Below are positions 1-8,662 of a DNA stretch of 64,000 nucleotides, piece by piece. This stretch comes from Actinoplanes ianthinogenes (lineage in GTDB: Bacteria > Actinomycetota > Actinomycetes > Mycobacteriales > Micromonosporaceae). The position numbers were made by a program, and so were the translations under genes. How positions within the stretch are numbered: the first letter of the stretch is position 1; the number at the start of each line of letters is the position of its first letter. The notes under the pieces are model-generated. The model saw only the letters and a list, made by a program, of their open reading frames with translations, was not told where the DNA came from and did no database searches. Where the stretch lies: the NCBI RefSeq assembly GCF_018324205.1, contig NZ_AP023356.1, forward strand, positions 8,252,501 through 8,316,500, written 5' to 3'.

Positions 1-2239
1 CGCTCTGGTACCGCTGCCAGCCGGCCTTGCCCATCCCCTTGGCCAGGTAGAGCGCCAGGTCGGCGTGCCGCAGTAGCTCGGTGGCGTTCTCCGCGTCCCG
101 GTTGGTGGCGACGCCGATGCTGACCTTGCCGCTGACCGCGTGCAGGCCGCCCTCGCCGTCGGTCACCTCGACGGGCGCCTCCAGCTCCGCGACGATCCGG
201 GTCGCGACGTCCTCGGCCGCCTCGGCGCTGTTGCTCTGCTCGACCAGGATGGCGAACTCGTCGCCGCCCATCCGGGCCGCGGTGCTGCCGGCCCCGATGA
301 TCGCCGAGATCCGCTGGGCCACGGCGACCAGCAGCTGGTCGCCGACGGCGTGCCCGAGGGTGTCGTTGACCTCCTTGAAGTCGTCCAGGTCGACGAAGAG
401 CACGCCGAGCGTGGCGCCGTCCCGGGAGGCGACCATGAAGGCCTGCTCCAGGCGGTTGCGGAACAGCACCCGGTTGGCCAGCCCGGTCAGCGAGTCGTGG
501 AACGCCTGGTGGGTGAGGTCGTCCTCGAGGCGGCGCTGCTCGGTGACGTCGCGCAGCGTGACCACCAGGCCGTTGACGGTCGGGTCGTCCTGGTGGTTGC
601 GCATGTCGCAGTCGATCAGCACCCGGCGGCGGCCGGCGCCCCGCGCGGTCAGCTCGACACCACTCAGCTCACCGTGCCCGCGGCGGAGCCGGCGCAGCAC
701 GTCCCGCAGCGCGTCCTGGGCGTCCTCGGTGATCAGCGCGGCGAACGGGGTGCCGGCCGGGATGATCGCGCCGAACATCGAGGTGGCCGACGGGCTGGCG
801 TACCGGACGGTGTCGTCCTCGCCGATGATCAGGATGACGTCGGCGGCGCTCTGGATCAGCGTACGGAAGTACGCCTCGCTGTCGCGCTGGTTCACCTCGG
901 CGGTCAGCGCGATCCGTTCCAGCACCACGGCGATCTGGGCGCCGAGGGTCTCCAGCGACGGGCGCACCATGTGCAGCACGTCCTCGGCGGCGCCGAGAAT
1001 CAGCTGACCGTGCCGCTTGCCGCCGGGCACCGGCTGGGTGGCGAACAGGACCAGCGGGAACCCGCCCGCGTCGATGCCGACCGGCAGGTCCTCGGCGGCC
1101 CGCCAGTGCACGGCCACCTCGGCAGTGCCCGGCACCTGCGGCGGCAGCACCAGGTGGTACGCCTCGCCGGGCGGCATCAGGCGGCCGATGGCCTGCCGGA
1201 GTGCCGCGATCACGTCCCGCTCGGTGCTGGCCGCGAACAGCAGCGAGCCGGCCTCGCGCAGCGCCCGCTCCCGGGCGAGGCTCTGCCGCTGGGCCAGCGC
1301 CAGGTCCGCGACCCGGGCCAGCACCAGCAGGAACATCACGGCGGCGGCGGCCGCGATGATCGGCGCGTCGACGATGCCGCCGCGGACGATCTCGGCCGGC
1401 CGGCCCTGGATGTCCTCGAAGCAGAGCACCGCCGGGGCGATCAGCGCCGCCGCGGTCAGCCAGACCAGCCGGTGCCGGCCCATCTCCGCGCGGGCGCGCT
1501 TGGCCGGCTCGGTGAGCTCCCGCATCGACGGACGCAGCGCGGTGTAGCCCATGGTCGCGTAGAACACGATCCAGCCCAGGTCGACCGGGCCGCCCAGCGT
1601 CCAGTCGCTGCGCAGCTGGGACTGGCCGTAGCAGATGTCCGAGATGAGCAGGCCGACCATGGCCAGGCCGAAGCCGCCGAGCGCGGCCGGGCGCTTGCCG
1701 GTGGCGGTGAACATCCGCAGGATCATCGCCAGAGCCAGCACGTCGCCGAGCGGGTAGCCGACCGAGACGACCTTCTCCAGGACCGAGAGGTCCTCCGCGC
1801 GGGTGAACGGGGCGATCCAGTACACCCAGGCCAGCAGGCCCAGGCCGACGGTCGGGACGAGCGCGTCGAGCAGCGCCGCCCGGTTGTCCCCGCGGCCCCG
1901 GCGGGCGCGGATGAACATCAGGAACGCGGCGGTCAGCAGCGGATAGACGAGCAGGTAGAAGACGTCGTTGAAAGCGGGGAAGCCGGGCTGCTCGCCGACC
2001 GCGATGATCAGGTTGTACCAGCTGTCGCCGGTGGTGAAGAAGGCCAGCGCGGCGCTGATGAGATACCACGGAAGGCGCTGGACGGGCCGATAGAGGCGGA
2101 CCCCCACCAGGATCGCGGCGGCCGACGAGTAGCCGAGCAGCGCCCAGGTGTACAGGTGCGCGTCCGGGAACGCGTAGTAGAGGCCGACCAGCGCCAGGAT
2201 CCAGACGCCGAAGGACGCGCGAGCGGCTCGCGTCGTCAT
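1..2239 (-). CDS. Membrane-anchored GAF/PAS diguanylate cyclase (GGDEF), 3' end outside the window
   Basis: Likely makes cyclic di-GMP. Read from the ATG at 2239, the protein opens with several hydrophobic helices (start MTTRAARASFGVWILALVGL), followed by a GAF-like region, a PAS-like region near 780-900 and a GGDEF domain. The active-site signature is visible as ARMGGDEFAI at about 250-272, and the second half of the domain reaches the window edge, ending around YLAKGMGKAGWQRYQ. No stop codon occurs before position 1, so an EAL phosphodiesterase domain could follow outside. The gene is divergent from the secreted phosphoesterase. The intact GGDEF suggests an active cyclase. The input signal is unknown. 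Confidence 0.9.
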   Translation of the reverse strand, partial: MTTRAARASFGVWILALVGLYYAFPDAHLYTWALLGYSSAAAILVGVRLYRPVQRLPWYLISAALAFFTTGDSWYNLIIAVGEQPGFPAFNDVFYLLVYPLLTAAFLMFIRARRGRGDNRAALLDALVPTVGLGLLAWVYWIAPFTRAEDLSVLEKVVSVGYPLGDVLALAMILRMFTATGKRPAALGGFGLAMVGLLISDICYGQSQLRSDWTLGGPVDLGWIVFYATMGYTALRPSMRELTEPAKRARAEMGRHRLVWLTAAALIAPAVLCFEDIQGRPAEIVRGGIVDAPIIAAAAAVMFLLVLARVADLALAQRQSLARERALREAGSLLFAASTERDVIAALRQAIGRLMPPGEAYHLVLPPQVPGTAEVAVHWRAAEDLPVGIDAGGFPLVLFATQPVPGGKRHGQLILGAAEDVLHMVRPSLETLGAQIAVVLERIALTAEVNQRDSEAYFRTLIQSAADVILIIGEDDTVRYASPSATSMFGAIIPAGTPFAALITEDAQDALRDVLRRLRRGHGELSGVELTARGAGRRRVLIDCDMRNHQDDPTVNGLVVTLRDVTEQRRLEDDLTHQAFHDSLTGLANRVLFRNRLEQAFMVASRDGATLGVLFVDLDDFKEVNDTLGHAVGDQLLVAVAQRISAIIGAGSTAARMGGDEFAILVEQSNSAEAAEDVATRIVAELEAPVEVTDGEGGLHAVSGKVSIGVATNRDAENATELLRHADLALYLAKGMGKAGWQRYQS

Positions 2240-2413
2240 GCGCACTCCGTTCCGAGGGGGTTACCGACTCTGCCGTTATCGGAGTGGACGGCATCGACCT
2301 GAGGGGCTGGCGGCGGGTCACACCCGGTTGGCAACATAGACGGATGTCTTTCCTTAACCTTTCGGCAACGTCCTGTGTCGAAACCCGTCGATGATCTTGG
2401 GAAGGATGCGGCC

Positions 2414-3256
2414 ATGTCCCTTCGGCGTATCGGGATCGCACTCGCGTCCCTCGCTCTCCTCGGCACCGGCCTCACCGCCGCGTCGCCCCAGGCCCAGGCC
2501 GCCACCACGGTCCCGGCGTTCGACCACATCGTCCTGGTGATGTTCGAGAACAAGGCGACCTCCCAGATCACCGCGTCCTCGGCGTCCTACTTCACCTCGC
2601 TCGCGTCCCAGGGTGCCAAGTTCACCCAGTCGTACGCGATCACCCACCCCAGCCAGCCCAACTACATCGCCCTGTTCTCCGGCGGCACCCAGGGCGTCAC
2701 CAACGACAACTGCCCGAAGACGTTCAGCACCGGCAACCTCGGCGCCCAGCTGATCGCGGCCGGCAAGACGTTCAAGGGGTACTCCGAGGCGATGCCGTCG
2801 GACGGCTACACCGGCTGCTCCAGCGGCACGTACCGGCGCAAGCACAACAGCTGGGTCGACTTCAGCACGGTGCCGGCCGCCAGCAACGTCCGGTTCAGCA
2901 CCTTCCCGACGGACTACACCAAGCTGCCGACCGTGGCGTTCGTGACCCCGGACATGTGCAACGACATGCACGACTGCTCGATCGGCACCGGCAACACCTG
3001 GCTCAAGAACAACCTCGACGGGTACGCCCAGTGGGCCAAGACCCACAACAGCCTGCTGATCGTGACGTTCGACGAGGACAACTCGCTCTCGCTCAACCAC
3101 ATCTACACCGCGTTCGTCGGCGCGAACGTCAAGGCCGGCTCGTACTCCGAGAAGATCACGCACTACACCGTGCTGCGCACCATCGAGACCGCGTACGGCC
3201 TGTCCGCCCTGGGCGGCGCCGCCGGCGTCTCGCCGATCACCGACGTCTGGCAGTAA
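2414..3256 (+). CDS. Secreted phosphoesterase family protein (acid phosphatase / phospholipase C-like)
   Basis: Predicted exported hydrolase of phosphate esters. The chosen ATG at 2414 gives a Sec signal peptide (MSLRRIGIALASLALLGTG then cleavage after AQA) and follows a GGAAGG ribosome binding site. An in-frame ATG at 2375 would put charged residues ahead of the signal and is less likely. The mature part begins FDHIVLVMFENKA, the metal-binding start typical of the PF04185 family. Later come THPSQPNYIALFSG, NHNSWVDF-like text and LIVTFDEDNS, which carry further metal and catalytic residues. At 280 residues it is the short form of the family, close to fungal and actinobacterial acid phosphatases. 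The substrate cannot be told from sequence. Confidence 0.88.
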   Translation: MSLRRIGIALASLALLGTGLTAASPQAQAATTVPAFDHIVLVMFENKATSQITASSASYFTSLASQGAKFTQSYAITHPSQPNYIALFSGGTQGVTNDNCPKTFSTGNLGAQLIAAGKTFKGYSEAMPSDGYTGCSSGTYRRKHNSWVDFSTVPAASNVRFSTFPTDYTKLPTVAFVTPDMCNDMHDCSIGTGNTWLKNNLDGYAQWAKTHNSLLIVTFDEDNSLSLNHIYTAFVGANVKAGSYSEKITHYTVLRTIETAYGLSALGGAAGVSPITDVWQ

Positions 3257-3260
3257 TCAC

Positions 3261-4505
3261 ATGTACCTGGCCTCGGTGGACCGACCGGCCGTCGGCCGGA
3301 CCGACCGCACCCGGCGTGTCGCCGGCACGGTCCTCGCCCTCGGCACGGTCAGCCTGATCACCGACGTGTCCAGCGAGATGGTCTCGGCGATCCTGCCGCT
3401 GTACCTGATCGCCGGACTGGGGCTCAGTCCCGCCGTCTATGGGCTGATCGACGGCCTCTACACCGGGGCGACCGCCCTGCTGCGCCTGGTCGGCGGCTAC
3501 GTCGCCGACCGGGCGCGGCGCCGCAAGGCCGTCGCCGGGATCGGCTACGGACTTTCCGCGTTCATGAAGTTCGCTCTGCTCGCGGCCGGCACCTCGGTGC
3601 CCTGGCTGAGCGCCGCGATCGTCGCCGACCGGGCCGGCAAGGGTCTGCGCACCGCACCCCGCGACGCGCTGATCACCCTGTCCACGCCATCCGAGAGCCT
3701 GGGGCGCGCGTTCGGCGTGCATCGCGCGATGGACACCGCGGGCGCCTTCGCCGGACCGCTGGTGGCGCTCGCCGTGCTGGCCGCCTCCGGGCAGGCCTAC
3801 GACGCGGTGTTCGTGGTCAGCGGCTGCGTCGCCCTGATCGGCGTGCTGGTCCTGGTGCTCTTCGTCCGCGATCAGCGGGGCCCGCGCCCGCCCGCCACCA
3901 CGGTGAGCCTGCCCGCGGCGGCCGCCCTGCTGCGCCGCCGGCCGATCCGGATGCTGCTGGCCGCCGCGGTGCTGCTGGGGCTGAGCACGATCGGCGACGG
4001 CTTCGTCTACCTGCTCCTGCAGCGGCAGGAGAACCTGGCCACCGGCTGGTTCCCGCTGCTCGCGGTCGGGACCAGCCTGACCTATCTGACCCTGGCGGTG
4101 CCGTTCGGCAACCTCGCCGACCGGATCGGGCGCGCCCCGGTCGTGCTCGGCGGCTACGCCGCCCTCCTGGCCGTCTATGTGACGCTCGGGTCCGGGTTCG
4201 GCGGCCCGGTCACGGTGATCGTCGTTCTCTTTCTGTACGGCGGGTACTACGCGGCGACGGATGGCGTGCTGATGGCGCTCGCCGGTCCGTTGCTCCCCGC
4301 CGAGCTGCGCACCACCGGGCTCGGACTGATCCAGACCGGTCAGGCGCTGGCGTACCTGGTGTCGTCGGTGCTGTTCGGGCTGGCCTGGCAGCGGTGGGAC
4401 GGGATCGGGGCGATCCGGGCGACGGCGGTGCTCGCGGCACTGACCCTGACGGTGGCGGCGGTGCTGCTCCGCTCGGTCCGGCGGGTCGGTGATCCGGTTG
4501 GGTGA
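3261..4505 (+). CDS. MFS transporter
   Basis: Integral membrane transporter of the major facilitator superfamily with about twelve hydrophobic segments over 414 residues. The N-terminal half carries the loop ADRARRRKAVAGIGYG, which matches the conserved MFS loop between helices 2 and 3, and the second half carries LADRIGRAPVVLGG at the equivalent place. The segment LITDVSSEMVSAILPLYL resembles a subgroup of actinobacterial MFS proteins annotated as drug exporters. It starts 4 bases after the phosphoesterase stop, so the two are probably co-transcribed. It overlaps or abuts the next gene depending on which start that gene uses. The substrate is unknown. Confidence 0.9.
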   Translation: MYLASVDRPAVGRTDRTRRVAGTVLALGTVSLITDVSSEMVSAILPLYLIAGLGLSPAVYGLIDGLYTGATALLRLVGGYVADRARRRKAVAGIGYGLSAFMKFALLAAGTSVPWLSAAIVADRAGKGLRTAPRDALITLSTPSESLGRAFGVHRAMDTAGAFAGPLVALAVLAASGQAYDAVFVVSGCVALIGVLVLVLFVRDQRGPRPPATTVSLPAAAALLRRRPIRMLLAAAVLLGLSTIGDGFVYLLLQRQENLATGWFPLLAVGTSLTYLTLAVPFGNLADRIGRAPVVLGGYAALLAVYVTLGSGFGGPVTVIVVLFLYGGYYAATDGVLMALAGPLLPAELRTTGLGLIQTGQALAYLVSSVLFGLAWQRWDGIGAIRATAVLAALTLTVAAVLLRSVRRVGDPVG

Positions 4506-4509
4506 GGGG

Positions 4510-5496
4510 ATGTCGGTGCGACGGCGGGTGCTGCTGGCAGCGTCGTTGACGGTGGTGCTGCTGGGCGCCGCGGTGGCCTACGTGGTGGTCGCCGGGCACC
4601 GTGCAAACGCGCCGGCCGCGGCCGCGTCGGCGGTGGACGCCGGGCCCGGTGACCGGGTGCTGTTCCGCAGCACGGCGGCCGCCGAGTACGGGCGGGTCGG
4701 GACGGTGGCCCGCGGCAGCGAGGCCGGCGTACGGAAATTGTCCGGTCTTGATTGCGATCGGGTCTACGCGGCGGCGGGGCGTGGCATCTGCCTGCGGCCG
4801 GACGGGCCGCTGGCCACCTACCAGCTGGCCGTGCTGGACGCCGGGCTGCGGGTCACGGACACGTATCCGCTGGTCGGGGTGCCGAACCGGGCGCGGGTGT
4901 CGCCGAGCGGGAACGTGCTGGCGTGGACCGTGTTCGTGACCGGGGACTCCTACAACGGCGGCCGGTTCTCCACCCGGGCCGGGATGCTGAACGTGGCCAC
5001 CGGGGAGACGGTGGACTCGCTGGAGCTGCTGTCGATCATCCGGGACGGGCAGCCGTACCGGGCCGCGGACGTCAACTTCTGGGGCGTGACGTTCGTCGAC
5101 GACCAGCACTTCTACGCGACCATGTCGACGGCCGGCAAGCGCTACCTGGTCTCCGGGGACGTGGCCGCGCAGTCGGTGCGGACCCTGGCGGAGAACGTGG
5201 AGTGCCCGTCGCTGTCGCCGGACCGGACCCGGATCGCCTTCAAGGAGGCGCTCCACGGGAGCCCGGCGAAGGGCTGGCGGCTGACCGTTCTTGATCTGTC
5301 CTCGATGCGCCGCACCCCGCTGGCCGAGACCCGTAGCGTCGACGACCAGGCGGCCTGGTACGACGCGGACACCGTGATGTACGGCGTCCGCCGCGGCACC
5401 CGGCAGTCCGACGTCTGGGCGGTCCCGGCCGACGGCACCGGCACGCCGCGGCTGCTGATCCCGGACGCGGAATCGCCGGCCGCGCTCGGGAACTGA
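4510..5496 (+). CDS. Membrane-anchored TolB/WD40-like propeller protein, function unknown
   Basis: The N-terminus is one hydrophobic helix (RRRVLLAASLTVVLLGAAVA), followed by an extracytoplasmic region with repeated beta-propeller-like strands such as RVSPSGNVLAWTVF and CPSLSPDRTRIAFKEA. The recurring SPSG / SPDR turn is typical of TolB or WD40-like repeats. No catalytic motif is visible. The ATG at 4510 lies directly after GGTGAGGGG; an in-frame GTG at 4489 would overlap the MFS gene by 17 bases and is the alternative start. It follows the MFS transporter without a gap, so it may be an accessory protein, but this is inference from position. Confidence 0.72.
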   Translation: MSVRRRVLLAASLTVVLLGAAVAYVVVAGHRANAPAAAASAVDAGPGDRVLFRSTAAAEYGRVGTVARGSEAGVRKLSGLDCDRVYAAAGRGICLRPDGPLATYQLAVLDAGLRVTDTYPLVGVPNRARVSPSGNVLAWTVFVTGDSYNGGRFSTRAGMLNVATGETVDSLELLSIIRDGQPYRAADVNFWGVTFVDDQHFYATMSTAGKRYLVSGDVAAQSVRTLAENVECPSLSPDRTRIAFKEALHGSPAKGWRLTVLDLSSMRRTPLAETRSVDDQAAWYDADTVMYGVRRGTRQSDVWAVPADGTGTPRLLIPDAESPAALGN

Positions 5497-5531
5497 GTTT
5501 CGGCGCTTTCCCCGCCGGGAACCGTAGCGGC

Positions 5532-5888
5532 ATGTTCCCGGCGGAGAACCTGCGTGACTGGCGCGGCCACAAGGTCATCGACCCGGCCGGCGACAAGATC
5601 GGCGAGCTGGAGGCGGTCTACGTCGACACGGCCTCCGACGAGCCGTCCTTCATCACCGTGCGGGTCGGCTTCATCGGCCGGCACCGCCTCGTCTTCGCGC
5701 CGCTGACCGGCGCCACCGTGAAACCCGACGCGCTGCGTGTGCAGTACGCCAAGCAGCTGGTCGGCGACGCGCCCGCGATCGACCTCGACGGGGAGCTGGC
5801 GGCGACGGACGAGCCGCGGATCTTCGCGCACTACGGTCTGCCGTACGTGCCGGGCTCCGGCGGCGAGCGTCGCCTCGCCCGTCGCTGA
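5532..5888 (+). CDS. PRC-barrel domain protein
   Basis: Small 118-residue protein that is essentially one PRC-barrel: LRDWRGHKVIDPAGDKIGELEAVY, then a strand set ending in VFAPLTGATV. PRC-barrels occur in the photosynthetic reaction centre H subunit, in RimM and in many small actinobacterial stress proteins. Its first half resembles the N-terminal domain of the larger PRC-DUF2382 protein at 6537-7376, including the acidic-residue-then-YYGL/HYGLPY ending, so the two look paralogous. The role is unknown; a general stress function is the usual inference for this family. Confidence 0.85.
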   Translation: MFPAENLRDWRGHKVIDPAGDKIGELEAVYVDTASDEPSFITVRVGFIGRHRLVFAPLTGATVKPDALRVQYAKQLVGDAPAIDLDGELAATDEPRIFAHYGLPYVPGSGGERRLARR

Positions 5889-5960
5889 ACCGGGGATCGT
5901 CCGGTCGGCTGGCGCTCGTGGCCGAACGGCCGGATGTCGGTTACGTCATCGTTACTGGCG

Positions 5961-5989
5961 TTGTCGTTGCTTCTGGCGCTTTGTACGGT
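5961..5989 (+). promoter_or_regulatory. Housekeeping-type promoter for the 5998 gene
   Basis: TTGTCG at 5961-5966 and TACGGT at 5984-5989 are separated by 17 bases, and the ATG follows 8 bases later. Transcription would start at or just before the start codon, giving a leaderless or nearly leaderless mRNA. No ribosome binding site is visible in between. Confidence 0.6.
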
Positions 5990-5997
5990 TGGCCGCC

Positions 5998-6309
5998 ATG
6001 GAGCTCGATCAACGCGACCAGGTGGTGCTCGCCGAGGGCGCTCGCCTGGCTCTCGACCGGTGGAGCCGCCGGCTCGGCGCGCCCGCGGCGCAGCCCGGTC
6101 TGCTGGCGTTGCTGGACCGGCACGCGGCGCGGATCCGGGAGGCGCTCGGCGGGCGGGTGGATGCGGTGAACCTCGCGGCGTACGCGGACGGGGTCGCGGA
6201 CACGGCGGCCGCGCGCGGGTGGACGCTGCCGGACGGCGGTGTCATCGACTGGCGGCAGGCGCCGTGGCCGGCCGTGCATCTGCTGGCCGTGTGCCGCCTC
6301 GCCCAGTAA
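5998..6309 (+). CDS. Small hypothetical helical protein
   Basis: Predicted 103-residue, largely helical protein (starts MELDQRDQVVLAEGARLAL; contains LLALLDRHAARIREALGG and ends WPAVHLLAVCRLAQ). The layout, with LLALLDRHAARIREAL, then a YADGVADTAAARGW helix, then a short C-terminal LLAVCRLA, resembles small actinobacterial proteins of the DUF6401 type, but I am not certain of that match. The start follows a good promoter with leaderless spacing. Its downstream neighbour is a 34-bp tandem repeat. No function can be proposed. Confidence 0.6.
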   Translation: MELDQRDQVVLAEGARLALDRWSRRLGAPAAQPGLLALLDRHAARIREALGGRVDAVNLAAYADGVADTAAARGWTLPDGGVIDWRQAPWPAVHLLAVCRLAQ

Positions 6310-6346
6310 GCGGCCTGTCCGGAAAGCTTCCCGGGTTGCTTTCCTC

Positions 6347-6505
6347 GCGGCAGGCGGCTCTGGCTCGGTTTGCTTCTCGGGCGGCAGGCGGTTCTGGCCG
6401 GGGTTGCCTTCCGTGCGGCAGGCGGTTCTGGCCCGGTTTGCTTCCCGTGCGGCAGGCGGCCCTGGCTCGGGTTGCTTTCCGCGCAGCAGGCGGCCCCGCC
6501 CGCTT
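6347..6505. repeat. 34-bp tandem repeat, four full units and a partial fifth
   Basis: Units start at 6347, 6381, 6415, 6449 and 6483 (partial). Each begins GCGGCAGGCGG and ends near TTGCTTCCCG. Units differ at several positions. The unit is not a multiple of 3 and the array lies between the stop codons of convergent genes, so it is probably not translated. Confidence 0.85.
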
Positions 6506-6536
6506 GGACGGACGGGGCCGGTCGTAGCCGTGCCGC

Positions 6537-7376
6537 TCAGCCGAGCCGGCGGCGGCTCTCCTCGCCGGGCAGGTCGGCCTCGATCCGCTCCTTGCGGACC
6601 TCGCCGCCCACGGTCTGCTCCTCGGTGACCGTCTCCTTGCCGAGGTGCACCCGCTCCACCGGAACGGTCTCGGTGTTCACCACCGGGCGCTCCGCGTGCA
6701 GCGTCACCTCGTGCTCGGACTCGGTCAGGTCCCGGCCACGGTAGGCCTCGTCGCGGTTGGCGCCGGTGACCGGCTCCCGCTCCAGGCGGACCTCCTCGCG
6801 GGTGACCGGCACGCTCACCTGCTCCTGCTCGGTGACCACGTACTTGCGCAGCCGGGCCCGGCCGGCCTCCTCCCGCTCGGTGCCGACGTCCAGCCGCTCC
6901 TCGGAGCGGGTCATCGCGTCGTCGCCGGTCCGGTAGTGCCCGTCGCCCTGACCGGCGCCGAGCTCGTAGTCGGTGTGCCGGGGCCGGTCGCCGCCCTCGG
7001 CGCCGGTGAAGTGCTCGCCGGCCGCGGTCGCGCCGGCCTGGTAGGACCGGTAGCTGTCGTGGTGGCTCAGGCCGTAGTAGGCGTAGAGCTGGTCCACCTC
7101 GTCCTGGGTGAGCGGCTCGTCGTGGTCGGCGTCCACGTTCGGCGCCTCCTTGACCTTGGCCTTCTCGAACGGCACGACCAGGCGGTCGCCCTGGAGGTCG
7201 GCGTCCTGCAGCGGGATCAGCGACTCGTGCAGCCCGAACAGTCCGGTGCGCACGCTGATCCAGGTGGGCAGGCCGGCCGCGTCGGTCCACACCTGGCCGG
7301 CCGAACCGATCTTGTCGCCGTCCCGGTCGTAGACGGTGGTGCCTTGCAGTGTGTGGATGTTCTCCTGCGTGATCAC
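6537..7376 (-). CDS. PRC-barrel plus DUF2382 (YsnF/AvaK-type) stress protein
   Basis: Two recognisable parts. Residues about 1-75 form a PRC-barrel (TTVYDRDGDKIGSAGQVW). After an acidic and polar linker, residues about 150-270 form the DUF2382 region with alternating charged strands such as MTRSEERLDVGTEREEAGRA, RKYVVTEQEQVSVPVTREEV and VHLGKETVTEEQTV. Family members are general stress proteins, often near CsbD genes; one lies at 26144. The GTG start at 7376 has GGGAGA six bases upstream. It sits downstream of the decayed TetR gene on the same strand. The molecular role is unknown. Confidence 0.9.
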   Translation of the reverse strand: MITQENIHTLQGTTVYDRDGDKIGSAGQVWTDAAGLPTWISVRTGLFGLHESLIPLQDADLQGDRLVVPFEKAKVKEAPNVDADHDEPLTQDEVDQLYAYYGLSHHDSYRSYQAGATAAGEHFTGAEGGDRPRHTDYELGAGQGDGHYRTGDDAMTRSEERLDVGTEREEAGRARLRKYVVTEQEQVSVPVTREEVRLEREPVTGANRDEAYRGRDLTESEHEVTLHAERPVVNTETVPVERVHLGKETVTEEQTVGGEVRKERIEADLPGEESRRRLG

Positions 7377-7502
7377 GGGGGGTCTCCCATCACTCGGGGT
7401 TCTCTACGTCTTTCACACGTTTTGCAATGTTGTGTGGGGTTTTGAGCACCCGAGTTACTGGTGCCCCGTGAGACGCGGATCTAACAAATTCGGTCAACTC
7501 AT

Positions 7503-7972
7503 TCATGCGCCGGGGTGGTCGGCCGGCGATCGGCGCAGCTGGGAGCGGACCGCGCCGGCGGGGGAGCCGTCCTCGGTCATGCCCCAGGTGACCAGCGCGC
7601 CGTTGTAGGCGGCGTGCACCGCCCGGGGCAGCTCCGGATCGGTGCCCTCCAGCACGCCGGCGATCGCCCGCTCGCCCTCCCGGGCGTAGTCCCGGGTCAC
7701 CTCGCGGAAGTCCGGGTCGGTGACGTCGAGCAGCAGAAATCGCAGGTGGTTGGCGAACTCGGCGGGACCGGAGACACCCCGGCCAGCGCGGCGAACAACT
7801 CGATCAGCGCCTCGACGTCGGGCGCCCCGGCCAGCCGGCCCGGCAGCGCCTCGGACTCGCGCCGGGCCAGTGCCAGCAGCAGCTCTCGCTTCGAACCGAA
7901 CCGCTGGGACAGCGCGCCCGCGGTGTTGCCGGGACCGGTCCACCGGTCCCGGCGCGCTCGCACAGCCAGCAT
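7503..7972 (-). pseudogene. Decayed TetR-family regulator (5' end lost, internal frameshift)
   Basis: Two reading frames together give part of a TetR regulator. From about 7925 down to 7785 one frame reads ALSQRFGSKRELLLALARRE and continues to LIELFAALAGV; the first part is the end of the DNA-binding domain. From about 7780 to 7503 the next frame continues with SGPAEFANHLRFLLLDVTD and a normal ligand-domain end. The shift falls beside the CCCC run at about 7776-7779. The first half of the helix-turn-helix and the start codon are missing; a possible relic, CERAGTG, lies in the third frame. The 114-bp minisatellite begins about 45 bases upstream. A sequencing error could explain the frameshift but not the lost N-terminus. 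Confidence 0.75.
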
Positions 7973-8016
7973 GCTCGCGGTCCCGCCGCCGGATGCCGGG
8001 GCGGCTGCCGCCTGCT

Positions 8017-8610
8017 GGGTCGGCCCGCTCGGTGCTGGGCCGGGTGCTGTGTGCTGGATTGGTCCGCTCGGTGCTGGGCGGGCTGTGTGCTGGGTCGGCC
8101 TGCTGGATGCTGGGCGGGCTGCTGCCTGCTGGGTCGGCCTGCTCGGTGCTGGGCCGGGTGCTGTGTGCTGGATTGGTCCGCTCGGTGCTGGGCGGGCTGT
8201 GTGCTGGGTCGGCCTGCTGGATGCTGGGCGGGCTGCTGCCTGCTGGGTCGGCCTGCTCGGTGCTGGGCCGGGTGCTGTGTGCTGGATTGGTCCGCTCGGT
8301 GCTGGGCGGGCTGTGTGCTGGGTCGGCCTGCTGGATGCTGGGCGGGCTGCTGCCTGCTGGGTCGGCCTGCTCGGTGCTGGGCCGGGTGCTGCGTGCTGGA
8401 TTGGCCCGCCCGGTGCTGGGCCAGCTGGTACGTGCTCGATCGGCCTGCTAGATGCTGGGCTGGCTGGTGCGTGCTGGTCGACCCGCTGGATGCTGGGCGG
8501 GCTGCTGTGTGCGGGTCGGGCTGCTGGATGCTGGGCGGGCTGCTGCGTGCTGGATCGGCCCGCTCGGCGCTGAGCGGGTGCTGCCTGCTGGGTCGGCCCG
8601 CCGGATGATC
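8017..8610. repeat. Higher-order minisatellite, 114-bp unit built from three 36-39-bp subunits
   Basis: Units start at 8017, 8131 and 8245. The second and third look identical, and the first differs by one base near its start. Each 114-bp unit holds three related subunits of 39, 36 and 39 bases sharing TGCTGGGCGGGCTG-like text. A fourth, degenerate stretch runs from 8359 to about 8610. Since 114 is divisible by 3, long spurious reading frames run through it on both strands. It lies between the decayed TetR gene and the exonuclease stop. Confidence 0.9.
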
Positions 8611-8662
8611 CGCCCGCAGCCGGATGCTCCGCCGGCGCCGGGCTGACCGGCGCGGTGGCCGG

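Noticed and set aside
140..2302. 720-residue open frame on the plus strand
   Set aside because: Antisense shadow of the GGDEF gene; low-complexity composition and no domain.
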